64,000 nucleotides of DNA from Flagellimonas olearia (GCF_009184425.1 NZ_WELG01000001.1:1611870-1675869); one strand, 5' to 3'. Counted from the first letter of the stretch, positions 52,207 to 61,719 are shown. The notes: a model not told the origin generated them from the letters alone. A program made the numbers and translations.

Positions 52207-53424
52207 ATGAAGATTCCTATTAAGGACAGATATCGTTTACAAGATAAGATTGATTTGATACTTAAAGTTAATTATAGTTCTTCGGTGTTCGCGTTTATCC
52301 TCGGGATAATATGCCTCTTCTTTTTGGATATCCAAGGCATGATTCCTTATGCCTGTTTTGGTTTTGCCTTCTTGAACTTGTTAAATACGGTTCTGTATAA
52401 AAAGCACGGAAACCTTATCCTTACCTATAACCTCACCTCCATCTTGGCCATGATCGGGGCCACTATGGTGACCATTTATAGTGGAGGAATACAAAGTCCG
52501 TTTGTTTTTGTTTTGGCCATTGTGGTCTTTGCAGGCTATGTCACCACCAAAGTGTTTGGGCAACTTTATCTAATCATCAACCTTTCGGTTCTGGCCATTT
52601 TGTTCTTATATGATGTAGGCAACTTTAAGGTCACCGAAAACACCATTCCTTTGGAAGCTAGGGACTGGTTTGCCTTTTTAAGTGCTGTCTTTGCAGTATA
52701 TCTTTTAGGTGGGGTCTTTGGGAAAAATCTGCTAAGGGCACACCATAAGTTGTACAAATCCCGAAATGAGATCCAAGAACGCATTGAAGAAAAAGAAATC
52801 CTGCTTAAGGAAGTCCATCATAGGGTAAAGAACAATCTACAGACCGTATCCAGTCTTTTGAGCCTGCAATCCCGGGCCATAGCTGATGATAAGATCAGTA
52901 ACATCATCAAAAGCAGTCAGAACAGGGTGGTTTCCATGGCCATGGTGCATGAGATGCTCTACAAGCGGGACGATTATCTTTCAAAAATTGAACTTAAACC
53001 CTATGTCCAGGAGTTATGCGATTACCTCGTACGTTCCGTAAAAGGGACCTCCAACAATGTCAAGGTAAATCTGGACATTGATGACAACAAACTGAGTATC
53101 GACACCATCATTCCCCTTGGGCTGATTATCAACGAAACCATCACCAATGCCCTTAAGTATGGTATTACCGAAGGACATGATGGCGAAATCCATGTGTCCC
53201 TGCACAAGCTTCCCAATGACCGTTACGAAATGTACTTGGGAGACAACGGTATTGGATATTCAGAGGATATCAATCCAAGGACATCAAACTCCTTGGGATT
53301 AAAGCTCATCTATAACCTCACACGCCAGCTTCGTGGTACCATTAGCCGGGATTATGACAAGAAAGGAACCTACTATCGTATAGAGTTTGAGGAAATTATA
53401 GAGGAATTCAACTCGGTTGATTAA
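52207..53424 (+). CDS. Membrane sensor histidine kinase of the HisKA_2 type
   Basis: 405 residues. Residues about 20-185 hold six hydrophobic segments in place of a periplasmic sensor. The HisKA_2 helix EKEILLKEVHHRVKNNLQTV contains the phosphoacceptor His204 region, followed by the HATPase domain: N-box LIINETITNALKYGI, G1 GDNGIGYSED and LGLKLIYNLTRQLRG. Such kinases phosphorylate a response regulator, often an RpfG/LuxR or CheY-like one; no partner is encoded nearby, so it is an orphan here. The input is unknown. It has no clear -7 box in the 115 bp after the secA terminator. Confidence 0.9.
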   Translation: MKIPIKDRYRLQDKIDLILKVNYSSSVFAFILGIICLFFLDIQGMIPYACFGFAFLNLLNTVLYKKHGNLILTYNLTSILAMIGATMVTIYSGGIQSPFVFVLAIVVFAGYVTTKVFGQLYLIINLSVLAILFLYDVGNFKVTENTIPLEARDWFAFLSAVFAVYLLGGVFGKNLLRAHHKLYKSRNEIQERIEEKEILLKEVHHRVKNNLQTVSSLLSLQSRAIADDKISNIIKSSQNRVVSMAMVHEMLYKRDDYLSKIELKPYVQELCDYLVRSVKGTSNNVKVNLDIDDNKLSIDTIIPLGLIINETITNALKYGITEGHDGEIHVSLHKLPNDRYEMYLGDNGIGYSEDINPRTSNSLGLKLIYNLTRQLRGTISRDYDKKGTYYRIEFEEIIEEFNSVD

Positions 53425-53442
53425 ACGGTTTTTTTATCTTTA

Positions 53443-53462
53443 GAAGATTATCATTAATCTTC
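53443..53462. repeat. Inverted repeat before the M14 peptidase gene
   Basis: GAAGATTA (53443-53450) and TAATCTTC (53455-53462) are perfect arms around TCAT, ending 5 bp before the ATG at 53468. It could fold in the mRNA leader next to the start or act as an operator. Confidence 0.5.
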
Positions 53463-53467
53463 ATCGC

Positions 53468-55990
53468 ATGTCAAAAAAACTACTCCTAGGCATATTCTTT
53501 GCCTGTATCACCTTTTCAGTCTCCGCCCAAGATTATTTTTTTAAGAAATTCCATCCCTTCAATCCAGAAGTACCTTCGCCAGAAGAATTCTTGGGGTACG
53601 GTATTGGGGACCGGCATACCCGTCACGACCTTATCGTGGCTTATTTAACGAAGCTTTCCGAGGTTTCCGACAGGGCCAGTATCCACCAATATGGACAGAC
53701 CCACGAGGGGCGGAAATTGGTCATCCTGACCATTACATCACCCCAAAACCTCAACAATTTGGAGCAATTGAAACAAAAACACCTTCAATTTACAGATCCT
53801 TCGCAAAACCCAACCAACTATGATGAAGTACCCATTTTCATCAATTTGGCGTACAATGTCCACGGCAATGAGCCTTCAAGTTCCGAGGCCGCTTTACTGA
53901 CTGCCTATACCTTGACCGCCTCCAACCATCCCGAAATATTGAACTATCTGGACAAAGGGGTCATCTTTATTGATCCTACCATTAATCCAGACGGAAGGGA
54001 CAGACATACCCAGTGGGCCAATATGTACCAAGGCAACCCATTGGTGGCCGACCCTGCAGATGCCGAACACAACGAATACTGGCCCATGGGAAGGACCAAC
54101 CATTATTGGTTCGACCTGAACCGGGATTGGTTATTGGCCATCAACCCGGAAAGCCGGGGCAAACTCAACTGGTATCATGATTGGTACCCCAATGTAGTCA
54201 CCGACTTTCATGAAATGGGCAGTCAGAGCACCTATTTCTTTGAACCGATGAAGACCAACGGCTCATTAAATCCCATTATGCCCAAGGAAAATTACGAGGA
54301 CCTCAACAATCTGTTTGGGGATTATTTCTCCAAAGCATTGGATAGTATCGGTTCCTTTTACTTCACCAAAGAAGTCTTTGATGGCACGTATCCCGGTTAC
54401 GGTTCCTCCTACCCCGATCTTCAAGGCGGTTTGGGAATCTTGTTTGAACAGGCCAGCTCAAGGGGTCATAAACAAACTACCGATTTTGGGGAAATCACCT
54501 TTCCTTTTACCATCAGAAATCAATATACGTCAAGCATCACCACGGTCAAGGCTGCGGTTGAAAACAAGGCCATGTTGCGCAAATACCAACAAGATTTCTT
54601 CAAAAGTGGGCTTACCAATGCCTCCAAAAGCAGAATCCAAGGGTATACCTTCGGGGATGATTACGATGCCAACCGGGTAAAAGCGTTTGTAGATAAGCTG
54701 CTGTTGCATAAAATCGATGTCTATAAATCCGGGAACCGGTTTGTGGTCCCTACACGCCAACCCCAATACAGAATGGTCCAGACCATGTTCGAGACCTATG
54801 ACAAATACCGGGACAGTGTCTATTATGATGCCTCCGCTTGGTCATTGGCCAATTTCTACAACATGAAATACAGTCCGGTCAACAGTTTGAACTTGGGTGA
54901 AAAAGTAACCTCCACCAAGAGTCTGGTGAACACTCAGGCCGTACAAAGGTCGGAGTATGCCTATATCATTGATTATGATGATTACAATGCCGTGGCGGCC
55001 CTCAACTATTTACAATCCAAAGGATTGGTGCTGTCCTCTGCCTTTAAGCCCTTCACAGTAAAAACCACAGTTGGGAACAAAAGGTTCAACTATGGGGCCT
55101 TGGTGGTGCCCGTTAGCCTACAGCAAAAGAAAGATGCAGATACCGTGTACCAATTGGTCCAAGAGGCACAACAAAAATTTCAGGTCCCCACCTATTCCAT
55201 CCCTTCAGGTTATAGTGTACAAGGGGTTGATTTGGGCAGTAGGTACATTTCCCCCATAACCAAGCCCAAAGCCGTAATGCTTATTGGACAGGGTACCCGC
55301 TCCTATGAAGCCGGTGAGGTCTGGCATCTGTTGGACACCCGTGTGCATATGCCCATCACCAAAGTTCCCATGCGAAATTTTGGCGGATTGGATTTGGACA
55401 AGTACAATACACTGGTGATGGTCTCCGGATCTTATAATTTTTCGGAAAGCCAATTCAACAAAATCAAGGATTGGGTAAGCAAGGGCAATACGCTTATTAC
55501 GATAGGGACAGCCTCCGAGTGGGCCATCGACAAGAAGTTGGTAACGGAAAAACTGACCAAAAAGGAGAAAGACTCTACGGCTACCGTGGAACGCAAACCT
55601 TATGTGGATGCTCCCGAGAACATCGGCAAGGAAAGTGTGGGCGGTGCGATTTTTAAAGTCGACATTGATGTGACCCACCCCTTGGCTTTTGGATATCGGG
55701 ACACTACCATTCCGGTCTACAAGAACAATTCCGTTTGGCTGGCGCCAAGTAAAAATGCCTATGCCACCGTAGGGAAATATTCCAAGAATCCACATGTGGA
55801 TGGCTTTATCACGGCCAAGAATATGGAAGAAAACCTAAAACCTTCGGCCTCTTTATTAGTTAGTGAGGTAGGTAGTGGTCGTGTCGTATTGTTTGCGGAC
55901 AACCCCAATTTCAGGGGATCATGGTATGGCACCAACCGTTTGTTCCTCAACGCATTGTTTTTGGGCGATAAAATTGAAGTTCCTGAATAA
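53468..55990 (+). CDS. Exported M14-family metallocarboxypeptidase
   Basis: 840 residues with signal peptide MSKKLLLGIFFACITFSVSAQ. The M14 core (about 40-380) has YGQTHEGRKLVILTITSPQN, the zinc ligands NVHGNEPSSSEAALLTAY (HxxE near 135), PDGRDRHTQWANM, WFDLNRDWL and the third ligand FHEMGSQSTYFFEP near 250. The C-terminal half (about 400-840) has a GATase-like / ThuA-like fold region (YNTLVMVSGSYNFSESQFNK, VLFADNPNFRGSWYG). It probably trims C-terminal residues of extracytoplasmic peptides. The amidohydrolase gene follows 15 bp later. Confidence 0.88.
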   Translation: MSKKLLLGIFFACITFSVSAQDYFFKKFHPFNPEVPSPEEFLGYGIGDRHTRHDLIVAYLTKLSEVSDRASIHQYGQTHEGRKLVILTITSPQNLNNLEQLKQKHLQFTDPSQNPTNYDEVPIFINLAYNVHGNEPSSSEAALLTAYTLTASNHPEILNYLDKGVIFIDPTINPDGRDRHTQWANMYQGNPLVADPADAEHNEYWPMGRTNHYWFDLNRDWLLAINPESRGKLNWYHDWYPNVVTDFHEMGSQSTYFFEPMKTNGSLNPIMPKENYEDLNNLFGDYFSKALDSIGSFYFTKEVFDGTYPGYGSSYPDLQGGLGILFEQASSRGHKQTTDFGEITFPFTIRNQYTSSITTVKAAVENKAMLRKYQQDFFKSGLTNASKSRIQGYTFGDDYDANRVKAFVDKLLLHKIDVYKSGNRFVVPTRQPQYRMVQTMFETYDKYRDSVYYDASAWSLANFYNMKYSPVNSLNLGEKVTSTKSLVNTQAVQRSEYAYIIDYDDYNAVAALNYLQSKGLVLSSAFKPFTVKTTVGNKRFNYGALVVPVSLQQKKDADTVYQLVQEAQQKFQVPTYSIPSGYSVQGVDLGSRYISPITKPKAVMLIGQGTRSYEAGEVWHLLDTRVHMPITKVPMRNFGGLDLDKYNTLVMVSGSYNFSESQFNKIKDWVSKGNTLITIGTASEWAIDKKLVTEKLTKKEKDSTATVERKPYVDAPENIGKESVGGAIFKVDIDVTHPLAFGYRDTTIPVYKNNSVWLAPSKNAYATVGKYSKNPHVDGFITAKNMEENLKPSASLLVSEVGSGRVVLFADNPNFRGSWYGTNRLFLNALFLGDKIEVPE

Positions 55991-56005
55991 CCAACACCAG
56001 ATATC

Positions 56006-57583
56006 ATGAAAAAAATACTTTTCCTTGTACTATCACTCCAATTTCTTTTGGCTACAGGTCAAGAGAGTATGAGTGAAGGACCATTTTCGCAACTTATTAT
56101 CAGAGGGGTAACCTTGATCAATGGCAACGGTTCACCGCCAAGAGGTCCTATAGACATTGTTGTGGAGAAGAATAAAATCGTGAACATTCAGGTAGTAGGC
56201 TATCCCGGAGTAAAGATTGATGCTTCCAAAAGGCCCAAGCTAAAACCCGGGGGCAAGGAGTTGGATTGCTCCGGTATGTACCTCCTTCCCGGATTTATAG
56301 ACATGCATGGCCATATTGGTGGTGAAGCCCAAGGTGCTGACTCCGATTATGTGTTCAAACTTTGGATGGCGCACGGTATCACCACCGTAAGGGAACCTAG
56401 TGGTAGAGGTGTGGACTGGACGCTCGACCTCAAGCGAAAAAGTGAAAAGAACCAAATCATCGCTCCCCGTATTTATGCCTATACTGGGTTTGGTCAGCAA
56501 GGTGGGGATTTCAATCCCTTGAACGGTTCTGCCATAAGCACTCCCGAGCAAGCACGGAAGTGGGTGCGCGCCAACGCCGAACGGGGAGCGGATGGAATCA
56601 AGTTCTTTGGTGCCCCTCCGGAAATCATGACCGCTGCTTTGGATGAAAACAAAAAATTGGGGTTGCGGTCCGCATGCCACCATGCCCAAACCGACGTGGC
56701 CCGTTGGAACGTCCTTAATTCTGCCCGTGCAGGTCTAACCACCATGGAGCATTGGTATGGGCTTCCAGAGGCGCTTTTTGAGGACAGAACCGTTCAGGAT
56801 TATCCGCTGGACTATAACTACCAAAATGAGCAGCATCGCTTTGAAGAAGCCGGGAAATTATGGGAACAGGCTGCCAAACCGTATTCCGAACATTGGAACA
56901 AGGTCATGGATGAACTTATCAGCTTGGATTTTACGTTGGTACCCACCTTCAATATTTATGAAGCCAGCAGGGATTTGCATCGCGCCAGAAGGGCCGAATG
57001 GCATGAGGACTACACCTTGCCTTCCCTTTGGGAGTTTTATCAACCCAGTATGATCTCCCATGGTTCCTATTGGCACGATTGGGGCACTGAACAAGAGGTG
57101 GTGTGGAAACGCAACTACAAGCTCTGGATGACCTTCATCAATGAATATAAGAACCGGGGTGGTCGTGTGGCCACGGGATCGGATTCCGGGTTTATATTCC
57201 AGCTGTACGGATTTGCTTATATCCGGGAAATGGAATTGCTCCGTGAAACCGGGTTCCATCCTTTGGAAATCATTCGATCAGCCACGCTGAACGGCGCCGA
57301 AGCTTTGGGTGCTGCGGATAAAATAGGCACTGTGGATGTGGACAAGATGGCCGATTTTGTAATACTCTCAGAAAATCCTCTCCGAAATTTCAAGGTACTC
57401 TATGGCACCGGGGCCATTAAACTTACCGAGAATAATGAAGTGGTTCGCGTGGGCGGGGTTACCTATACCGTTAAGGACGGTATCGTCTACGACGCGAAGG
57501 CACTTTTACGGGACGTAAAGAAACAAGTACAGCAAGCAAAAGAAAAATTGAACTACAACCTAAAACAACCGGGGTCAAAATAG
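56006..57583 (+). CDS. Exported amidohydrolase family protein with intact metal motif
   Basis: 525 residues with signal peptide MKKILFLVLSLQFLLATGQ. The metal-binding motif is LPGFIDMHGHIGGEAQG (HxH near 96), followed by MAHGITTVREPSGRG, a lysine/His region YAYTGFGQQGGD, SACHHAQTDVARWN, TTMEHWYG and ATGSDSGFIFQLYG. Unlike the two degenerate relatives at 5.3-9.6 kb, this one should be catalytic. The substrate is unknown; cyclic amides or dipeptides are typical. It is probably cotranscribed with the M14 peptidase 15 bp upstream, which suggests a shared peptide-degradation role, and it is followed by a terminator hairpin. Confidence 0.87.
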   Translation: MKKILFLVLSLQFLLATGQESMSEGPFSQLIIRGVTLINGNGSPPRGPIDIVVEKNKIVNIQVVGYPGVKIDASKRPKLKPGGKELDCSGMYLLPGFIDMHGHIGGEAQGADSDYVFKLWMAHGITTVREPSGRGVDWTLDLKRKSEKNQIIAPRIYAYTGFGQQGGDFNPLNGSAISTPEQARKWVRANAERGADGIKFFGAPPEIMTAALDENKKLGLRSACHHAQTDVARWNVLNSARAGLTTMEHWYGLPEALFEDRTVQDYPLDYNYQNEQHRFEEAGKLWEQAAKPYSEHWNKVMDELISLDFTLVPTFNIYEASRDLHRARRAEWHEDYTLPSLWEFYQPSMISHGSYWHDWGTEQEVVWKRNYKLWMTFINEYKNRGGRVATGSDSGFIFQLYGFAYIREMELLRETGFHPLEIIRSATLNGAEALGAADKIGTVDVDKMADFVILSENPLRNFKVLYGTGAIKLTENNEVVRVGGVTYTVKDGIVYDAKALLRDVKKQVQQAKEKLNYNLKQPGSK

Positions 57584-57621
57584 CGTCCATAAACGATTTT
57601 GGGATTAAAAATTTAGTATTG

Positions 57622-57660
57622 GCAGGATAGCGGTATCAACTACTGACGTCCTGCTTTTTT
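57622..57660 (+). terminator. Terminator after the amidohydrolase gene
   Basis: GCAGGA (57622-57627) and TCCTGC (57649-57654) form the stem with a 21-nt loop, followed by T6. Confidence 0.55.
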
Positions 57661-57757
57661 ATTGGAACATTTTTTTTCGAAACGAAAAGACTATCGAAGC
57701 CATTACAAAGGCAAAGCTTAAAAACAACGCGAACGGAACGATAATACCCATCATCAT
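57659..57757 (-). CDS. Very small hydrophobic membrane ORF
   Basis: A 32-residue frame beginning with three consecutive ATG codons: MMMGIIVPFALFLSFAFVMA followed by SIVFSFRKKMFQ. One membrane segment and a short basic tail. It begins 2 nt after the stop of the 78-residue exported protein on the same strand, so it would be coupled to it. Support is only position, start cluster and composition. Confidence 0.4.
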   Translation of the reverse strand: MMMGIIVPFALFLSFAFVMASIVFSFRKKMFQ

Positions 57758-57759
57758 GA

Positions 57760-57996
57760 TTAAGCCAATTTAGCTCTGTCCTTTTTAGTTTTGAAAGAAA
57801 GTTCTTTTTTAACCCTGGAATTTTTGAATTTGTACAATCTAGCTACTTCAGTTTCACCTTTAGTTTGCTTTTGAATATCGATGTTCAATTCAACTCCTGC
57901 AGCAACAGTATCAACTTTTACTTCTTTGGAAGTGTCTTGGGCCATAGCTACTGTTCCGATGAAAATTACTGCGATGATGGTTAAAATTGTTTTCAT
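57760..57996 (-). CDS. Small exported protein of unknown function
   Basis: 78 residues: signal peptide MKTILTIIAVIFIGTVAMAQ, then a short mature chain of 58 residues that is Lys-rich in its second half (TEVARLYKFKNSRVKKELSF, then KTKKDRAKLA). No family recognised. A TAGCTTTA box at 58026-58019 (minus strand) lies 22 nt before the ATG. It probably represents a periplasmic or secreted peptide, and the hydrophobic 32-residue ORF follows directly. Confidence 0.65.
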   Translation of the reverse strand: MKTILTIIAVIFIGTVAMAQDTSKEVKVDTVAAGVELNIDIQKQTKGETEVARLYKFKNSRVKKELSFKTKKDRAKLA

Positions 57997-58400
57997 GATT
58001 TGGGTTTTTATTACGAAGTAAAGCTACCCTCACATGGCCCCTGAAGCAGATTTCCGTCGCTAAACCCCCCTTTTTTTTCGGTGTAGAAACTTTTCTTGGA
58101 CAAAGTGTTTTTTATCGTCGATGAACGTTTTTGGGTCAAAAAACAACACACCGACCGGGTGTGCATTTCATCGATCATTTTAAAGGCGCCATCTCTGTAA
58201 ACCACTGTAAACAAAGGGATTATTTGTAGGAAAAGAAATACAGAAAAAGGATTTAAAGTGGTAAAAAACCTACAAAAATGACTTCTGACACGAATGCGGA
58301 AGAGTCACAGGAGAATGTTCAAAAACCTCCAATTAACACTTTTTAACACACCTCCTCGTAATAGTTGCTATCTTATCCCTACTAAGCAAAAAACAACACC
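57997..58400. other. 404-bp gap without a convincing gene
   Basis: The region between the small exported protein and msrA holds the minus-strand promoter box of the former near 58019-58026. I see no gene of normal composition, no tRNA and no strong hairpin. A 67-codon minus-strand frame at 58011-58214 lacks any recognisable motif. Confidence 0.5.
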
Positions 58401-59093
58401 ATGAAAATCGTACAGATTCCTTTTTTGGTTTTGCTTCTTTTGGTTTCCACAAGCTGCCAGTCCAAGACCAAATCCAACAAGCAAGAACCCACTCAAAAAG
58501 AACAAAAAGAGAGTTTTGAACTATCAGGGCTTTCTTTAGACAAACTTCAAAACTATGAGACCGCCTATTTTGCCAGCGGATGCTTTTGGTGTGTTGAAGC
58601 TATTTTTGAAAGTGTAAAAGGAGTCAAAGAAGTCTATTCCGGATATTCGGGTGGTAAGAAAAAGAACCCTACCTACGAGCAAGTCGGCCGAGGGCTCACC
58701 AAACATGCCGAAGCCGTTGAAGTATTTTATGATCCCAATGTGGTATCCTTTACTGAATTGGTCCAGGTTTTCTTTGGATCACATGACCCAACTACCCTAA
58801 ATCGGCAAGGACCGGACCGAGGCGCACAATATCGATCCATTGCGTTCTATAAAAATGACACCGAGAAAAAGATCATTGAGGACTACATTGCCAAACTGGA
58901 GGCGGCAAATGTATTTGGGAAGCCCATAGTTACCGAAGTAAAGGCATTTGATAAATTCTATAGGGCCGAGGATTACCATCAGGACTATGAGAAAAATCAT
59001 CCCAATAATCCATACGTACAACAAGTGTCCATTCCCAGATTGAATCGGTTCAAGGCAAAATTTAAATCCTATTTAAAGGAAGATCCCCATTAA
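58401..59093 (+). CDS. msrA: Peptide-methionine (S)-S-oxide reductase MsrA, lipoprotein form
   Basis: 230 residues. A lipoprotein signal MKIVQIPFLVLLLLVSTSC (Cys19) and a Lys-rich linker precede the MsrA domain: YFASGCFWCVEAIFESVKGV with catalytic Cys in GCFWC and the following Glu, then YSGYSGGKKKNPTYEQVGRG, VFFGSHDPTTLNRQGPDRGA and FYRAEDYHQDYEKNHPNNPY. It repairs methionine-S-sulfoxide in proteins; the signal means it works outside the cytoplasm, so it needs a periplasmic electron donor. It stands alone, convergent with the DUF4097-like gene. Confidence 0.92.
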   Translation: MKIVQIPFLVLLLLVSTSCQSKTKSNKQEPTQKEQKESFELSGLSLDKLQNYETAYFASGCFWCVEAIFESVKGVKEVYSGYSGGKKKNPTYEQVGRGLTKHAEAVEVFYDPNVVSFTELVQVFFGSHDPTTLNRQGPDRGAQYRSIAFYKNDTEKKIIEDYIAKLEAANVFGKPIVTEVKAFDKFYRAEDYHQDYEKNHPNNPYVQQVSIPRLNRFKAKFKSYLKEDPH

Positions 59094-59194
59094 GTGGTGC
59101 CTTTGATAAAGAAGTAAGAGATGGCCCAAATAGGAAATGCTGACAGATAGAAGAGTTGAGTGGTTCCTTACGGCCGGGAGAGGAAAGTAGGTTC

Positions 59195-60634
59195 TTATTG
59201 CTTTAAGACAACATCACTGTACCTTGAATTGATGGTGATGGATTTATCATCCGATTTGCTGATATAATATCCCTTGTGTATTTGCGCATTATGGTTTTTT
59301 GAGGTTTCCAACACCATGGTTTTGGGGTACGTAAATTCCGAAGCGGTCCCGTTCACATAAATCGCAAATGGTACTGAAGGCATTTTAAATTCAACCTCTG
59401 CGTTCTCTACCGAAACATCCAGGTTCGTGAAACTGTCGGACACCGCATCAATGCTGAGTGCTCCCAGGGTACTGTTCACCAAGGCCTTTCCTTTCAAACG
59501 CCCAATGATCACGTTGGAAGACACCGAGTTCAGTTGTAGCTCCTTCACCTCGTTCAGGTTTACATTTTCCGCAAAATCCGTTTGCAGTTGGCCATAGTTC
59601 CATTGTTGCACCACAATGGGCGAATAGGAAGCCTTGATGCTGGTCTTATGACCATCAATGGTAGAGGCAAGCAAGCTTGCGTAGGACAAGCTTGCGTTGA
59701 TATTCTTGGTGTTTGCGGCCAACTTCACCTCTCCGTGCCGAACATCCATTTTAAGTTTGATGTATTTGGGCATTTTGATCTTGATGCGTTTTTTTACCTT
59801 ATACTCCTTGTGTTCACCATCTTTTGAAGAAAAATAAAATACATTGGGACCATCGTTATGGATGCGCATTACCCTTTCATTCTCGCGTCTTATTTCTTCC
59901 CGTTGGTTTCTCATCTCCTCCCGCTGGGCCTTTACTTCCTGTCTAATCTCCACACGGAGCTGTTCACGATCTTTCATAAGCTGCTTACGGTCCTCTTGCA
60001 TCTGCTTTCGCATTTCCTCCCTTTCCTTGGCCCGATCCTTCAATTGATCGCTCCACTCCTCAAAGCGTTTCTTGTATTCCTTGTCGAAATTCTTGTCAAA
60101 GTCCTTTTTCCACTCCTTCAAATATTTGTCCCCATCCTTTTTATAGGCATCATAATCAAACTCCATAAAAGGCATCGGGGGCATTGGAGGCAGTTCTGGA
60201 ATGACCACTATCTCGGGAATTTCCGGTATCTCGGGAATTTCAACCTCAGCCAAGATATGTTCCACGGAGGGTACATCGGGAACAACAAAGTTAAAATTGT
60301 TGAAATCGTATACCATGGGACCAAAGCTATTCCCTTGGGTATGCACTTCAATTTCTTTGCTGTTGCCCATGATCTTGATCAGATCCTTCTCAAAATACGA
60401 TGTGGCTTCTTCGTCCGTGGCTCCTTCCAGTTCCACCACAGCGGTGACTTCCACTTGGTCCTTGTCCCAGGTTTCAAACTCAATGTCCGCATAACTGGTA
60501 TTGAGGTTGATAACGGCCTCCTTATCCACATTGAAGGTCTCCTTGTACGTTTTCGATTTCTCCTGTGCCCGGATGGCGGGCACCGCCATCACAAAGAGCA
60601 TCAGACTAAACCATATTTGATGATTCCTGTTCAT
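59195..60634 (-). CDS. DUF4097-like beta-repeat exported protein with a long internal coiled coil
   Basis: 479 residues with signal peptide MNRNHQIWFSLMLFVMAVPA. The first part (about 30-110) and the last part (about 285-479) are beta strands of the DUF4097 / putative-adhesin type (INLNTSYADIEFETWDKDQV, INASLSYASLLASTIDGHKT, LNSVSSNVIIGRLKGKALVN). Between them lie a Pro-rich stretch (VEIPEIPEIPEIVVIPELPP) and roughly 100 residues of highly charged helix (KQMQEDRKQLMKDREQLRVE) predicted as coiled coil. The last gene of the ECF operon; it overlaps the anti-sigma gene by 29 bp. Probably periplasmic; function unknown. Confidence 0.75.
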   Translation of the reverse strand: MNRNHQIWFSLMLFVMAVPAIRAQEKSKTYKETFNVDKEAVINLNTSYADIEFETWDKDQVEVTAVVELEGATDEEATSYFEKDLIKIMGNSKEIEVHTQGNSFGPMVYDFNNFNFVVPDVPSVEHILAEVEIPEIPEIPEIVVIPELPPMPPMPFMEFDYDAYKKDGDKYLKEWKKDFDKNFDKEYKKRFEEWSDQLKDRAKEREEMRKQMQEDRKQLMKDREQLRVEIRQEVKAQREEMRNQREEIRRENERVMRIHNDGPNVFYFSSKDGEHKEYKVKKRIKIKMPKYIKLKMDVRHGEVKLAANTKNINASLSYASLLASTIDGHKTSIKASYSPIVVQQWNYGQLQTDFAENVNLNEVKELQLNSVSSNVIIGRLKGKALVNSTLGALSIDAVSDSFTNLDVSVENAEVEFKMPSVPFAIYVNGTASEFTYPKTMVLETSKNHNAQIHKGYYISKSDDKSITINSRYSDVVLKQ

Positions 60635-61193
60635 TTTTTGATGATTTTAATTGATTTAACTTTGATTTTAATCGCTGCAACAACTGCAACCGCAATTGAA
60701 GATTTTTCACCAAGGCACCAATGGTCTGGTCATTGGGACCCATTTCGTTAAGCTCCTTGTTCAATAATCTGTATTCGGCATCCAGTTCGGCCAAACGCCC
60801 CATATAGCTATCCAGCACCTCCTTATTCTCCGAATCGAATTCCAGATCGGAAAGTTCGAGATTGATATTGGTGAGGTAATAACTCTCCACTTTCTTCAAA
60901 TCTGGGGACAAGTCGCCCAAAGAAAAGGGCTGTTGGGTCTTGGTCTCGTTTTCCACTACGGGGTTCTTGACAGGGAGTACCTCTTGCTCCCTTGACAAAA
61001 AGAAAATGGTAATCCCCAAGGCAACCACTACCGAAGCCGCTACCCGCATCCAGAACAACTGAATGGGTTTCCTTTGGGGAGAAGTTGGAAGTTCTTTCTC
61101 CAATTTGGACAGAAACCGGGCCTCATGCCCTTCTTTCATGCTGTGTGCCCTTTCTCGCTCTTTGGCGAACATTTCCTTAAGATCCTGTGCCAT
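60606..61193 (-). CDS. Putative anti-sigma factor, single-pass membrane protein
   Basis: 195 residues: a cytoplasmic helical N-terminus (DLKEMFAKERERAHSMKEGH), one membrane segment (FWMRVAASVVVALGITIFFL, about 48-67) and a periplasmic helical part (YLTNINLELSDLEFDSENKE, MGRLAELDAEYRLLNKELNE). There is no zinc-binding HxxxCxxC motif, so it is not a ZAS-type anti-sigma factor. Position between an ECF sigma gene and an exported protein, with 17 and 29 bp overlaps, supports an anti-sigma role. Confidence 0.7.
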   Translation of the reverse strand: MAQDLKEMFAKERERAHSMKEGHEARFLSKLEKELPTSPQRKPIQLFWMRVAASVVVALGITIFFLSREQEVLPVKNPVVENETKTQQPFSLGDLSPDLKKVESYYLTNINLELSDLEFDSENKEVLDSYMGRLAELDAEYRLLNKELNEMGPNDQTIGALVKNLQLRLQLLQRLKSKLNQLKSSKNEQESSNMV

Positions 61194-61719
61194 AAGCCAT
61201 ATTTTTTAAAGTTTCTTTTAATTGTGCCTTTCCCCGAAGCAATCGGGTCCTTGATGCCGAATCCGAGATGTCCAATATTTCAGCTATCTCTCCGTGATCA
61301 TATCCTTCTACCAAATAGAGCTGCACCACGTACTGGTATTTGGGAGGCAGCTCCTCAATGGCCTTTTTTACCTCTTCCATGGAAATTCCATCTTCCACCT
61401 TCCAATCATCCTCTTCCGCTACCTGCATGTAATTCTCGTTCAGCTCAACGGTTCTTTGGTGTTTCGACTTTAAAAAGTCTATGCTCCCGTTCACCACTAT
61501 CCGCTTTAACCATGCCCCGAACGTTACTTCCCCCTTAAATTGATCTATCCGTTCAAATGCCTTGATAAAGGATTCTTGGAGCACATCCTCTGCATCATCC
61601 GGATTCTTCAGAAAGCGCATGGCCACCCCGTACATGCCATTGCAATACTGGCGGTACAGTTTTATCTGGGCCTTACGGTCGTTGGCCTTGCATCTTTCAA
61701 CCAGATCAATTTGAAACAC
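61177..61719 (-). CDS. ECF-type RNA polymerase sigma factor, GTG start
   Basis: 180 residues. Region 2 has GMYGVAMRFLKNPDDAEDVL and QESFIKAFERIDQFKGEVTF; region 4 has ELPPKYQYVVQLYLVEGYDH then GEIAEILDISDSASRTRLLR, the sigma-70 HTH. The start is GTG at 61719 (MFQIDLVERCKAND); an in-frame ATG first appears at about residue 29, inside region 2. It would direct transcription of its own operon through the ECF-type promoter at 61760-61785 and is probably held by the adjacent anti-sigma factor. Confidence 0.9.
   Translation of the reverse strand: MFQIDLVERCKANDRKAQIKLYRQYCNGMYGVAMRFLKNPDDAEDVLQESFIKAFERIDQFKGEVTFGAWLKRIVVNGSIDFLKSKHQRTVELNENYMQVAEEDDWKVEDGISMEEVKKAIEELPPKYQYVVQLYLVEGYDHGEIAEILDISDSASRTRLLRGKAQLKETLKNMAYGTGS

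Noticed and set aside
58011-58214. A 67-codon minus-strand frame upstream of the small exported protein
   Set aside because: No motif, poor composition, no ribosome-binding or promoter logic; it overlaps the likely promoter of the real gene.
59858-60751. A 297-codon plus-strand open frame antisense to the DUF4097-like gene
   Set aside because: It has biased composition, no motif and exactly overlaps a gene with a signal peptide, conserved operon position and promoter; it reflects codon bias of the real gene.
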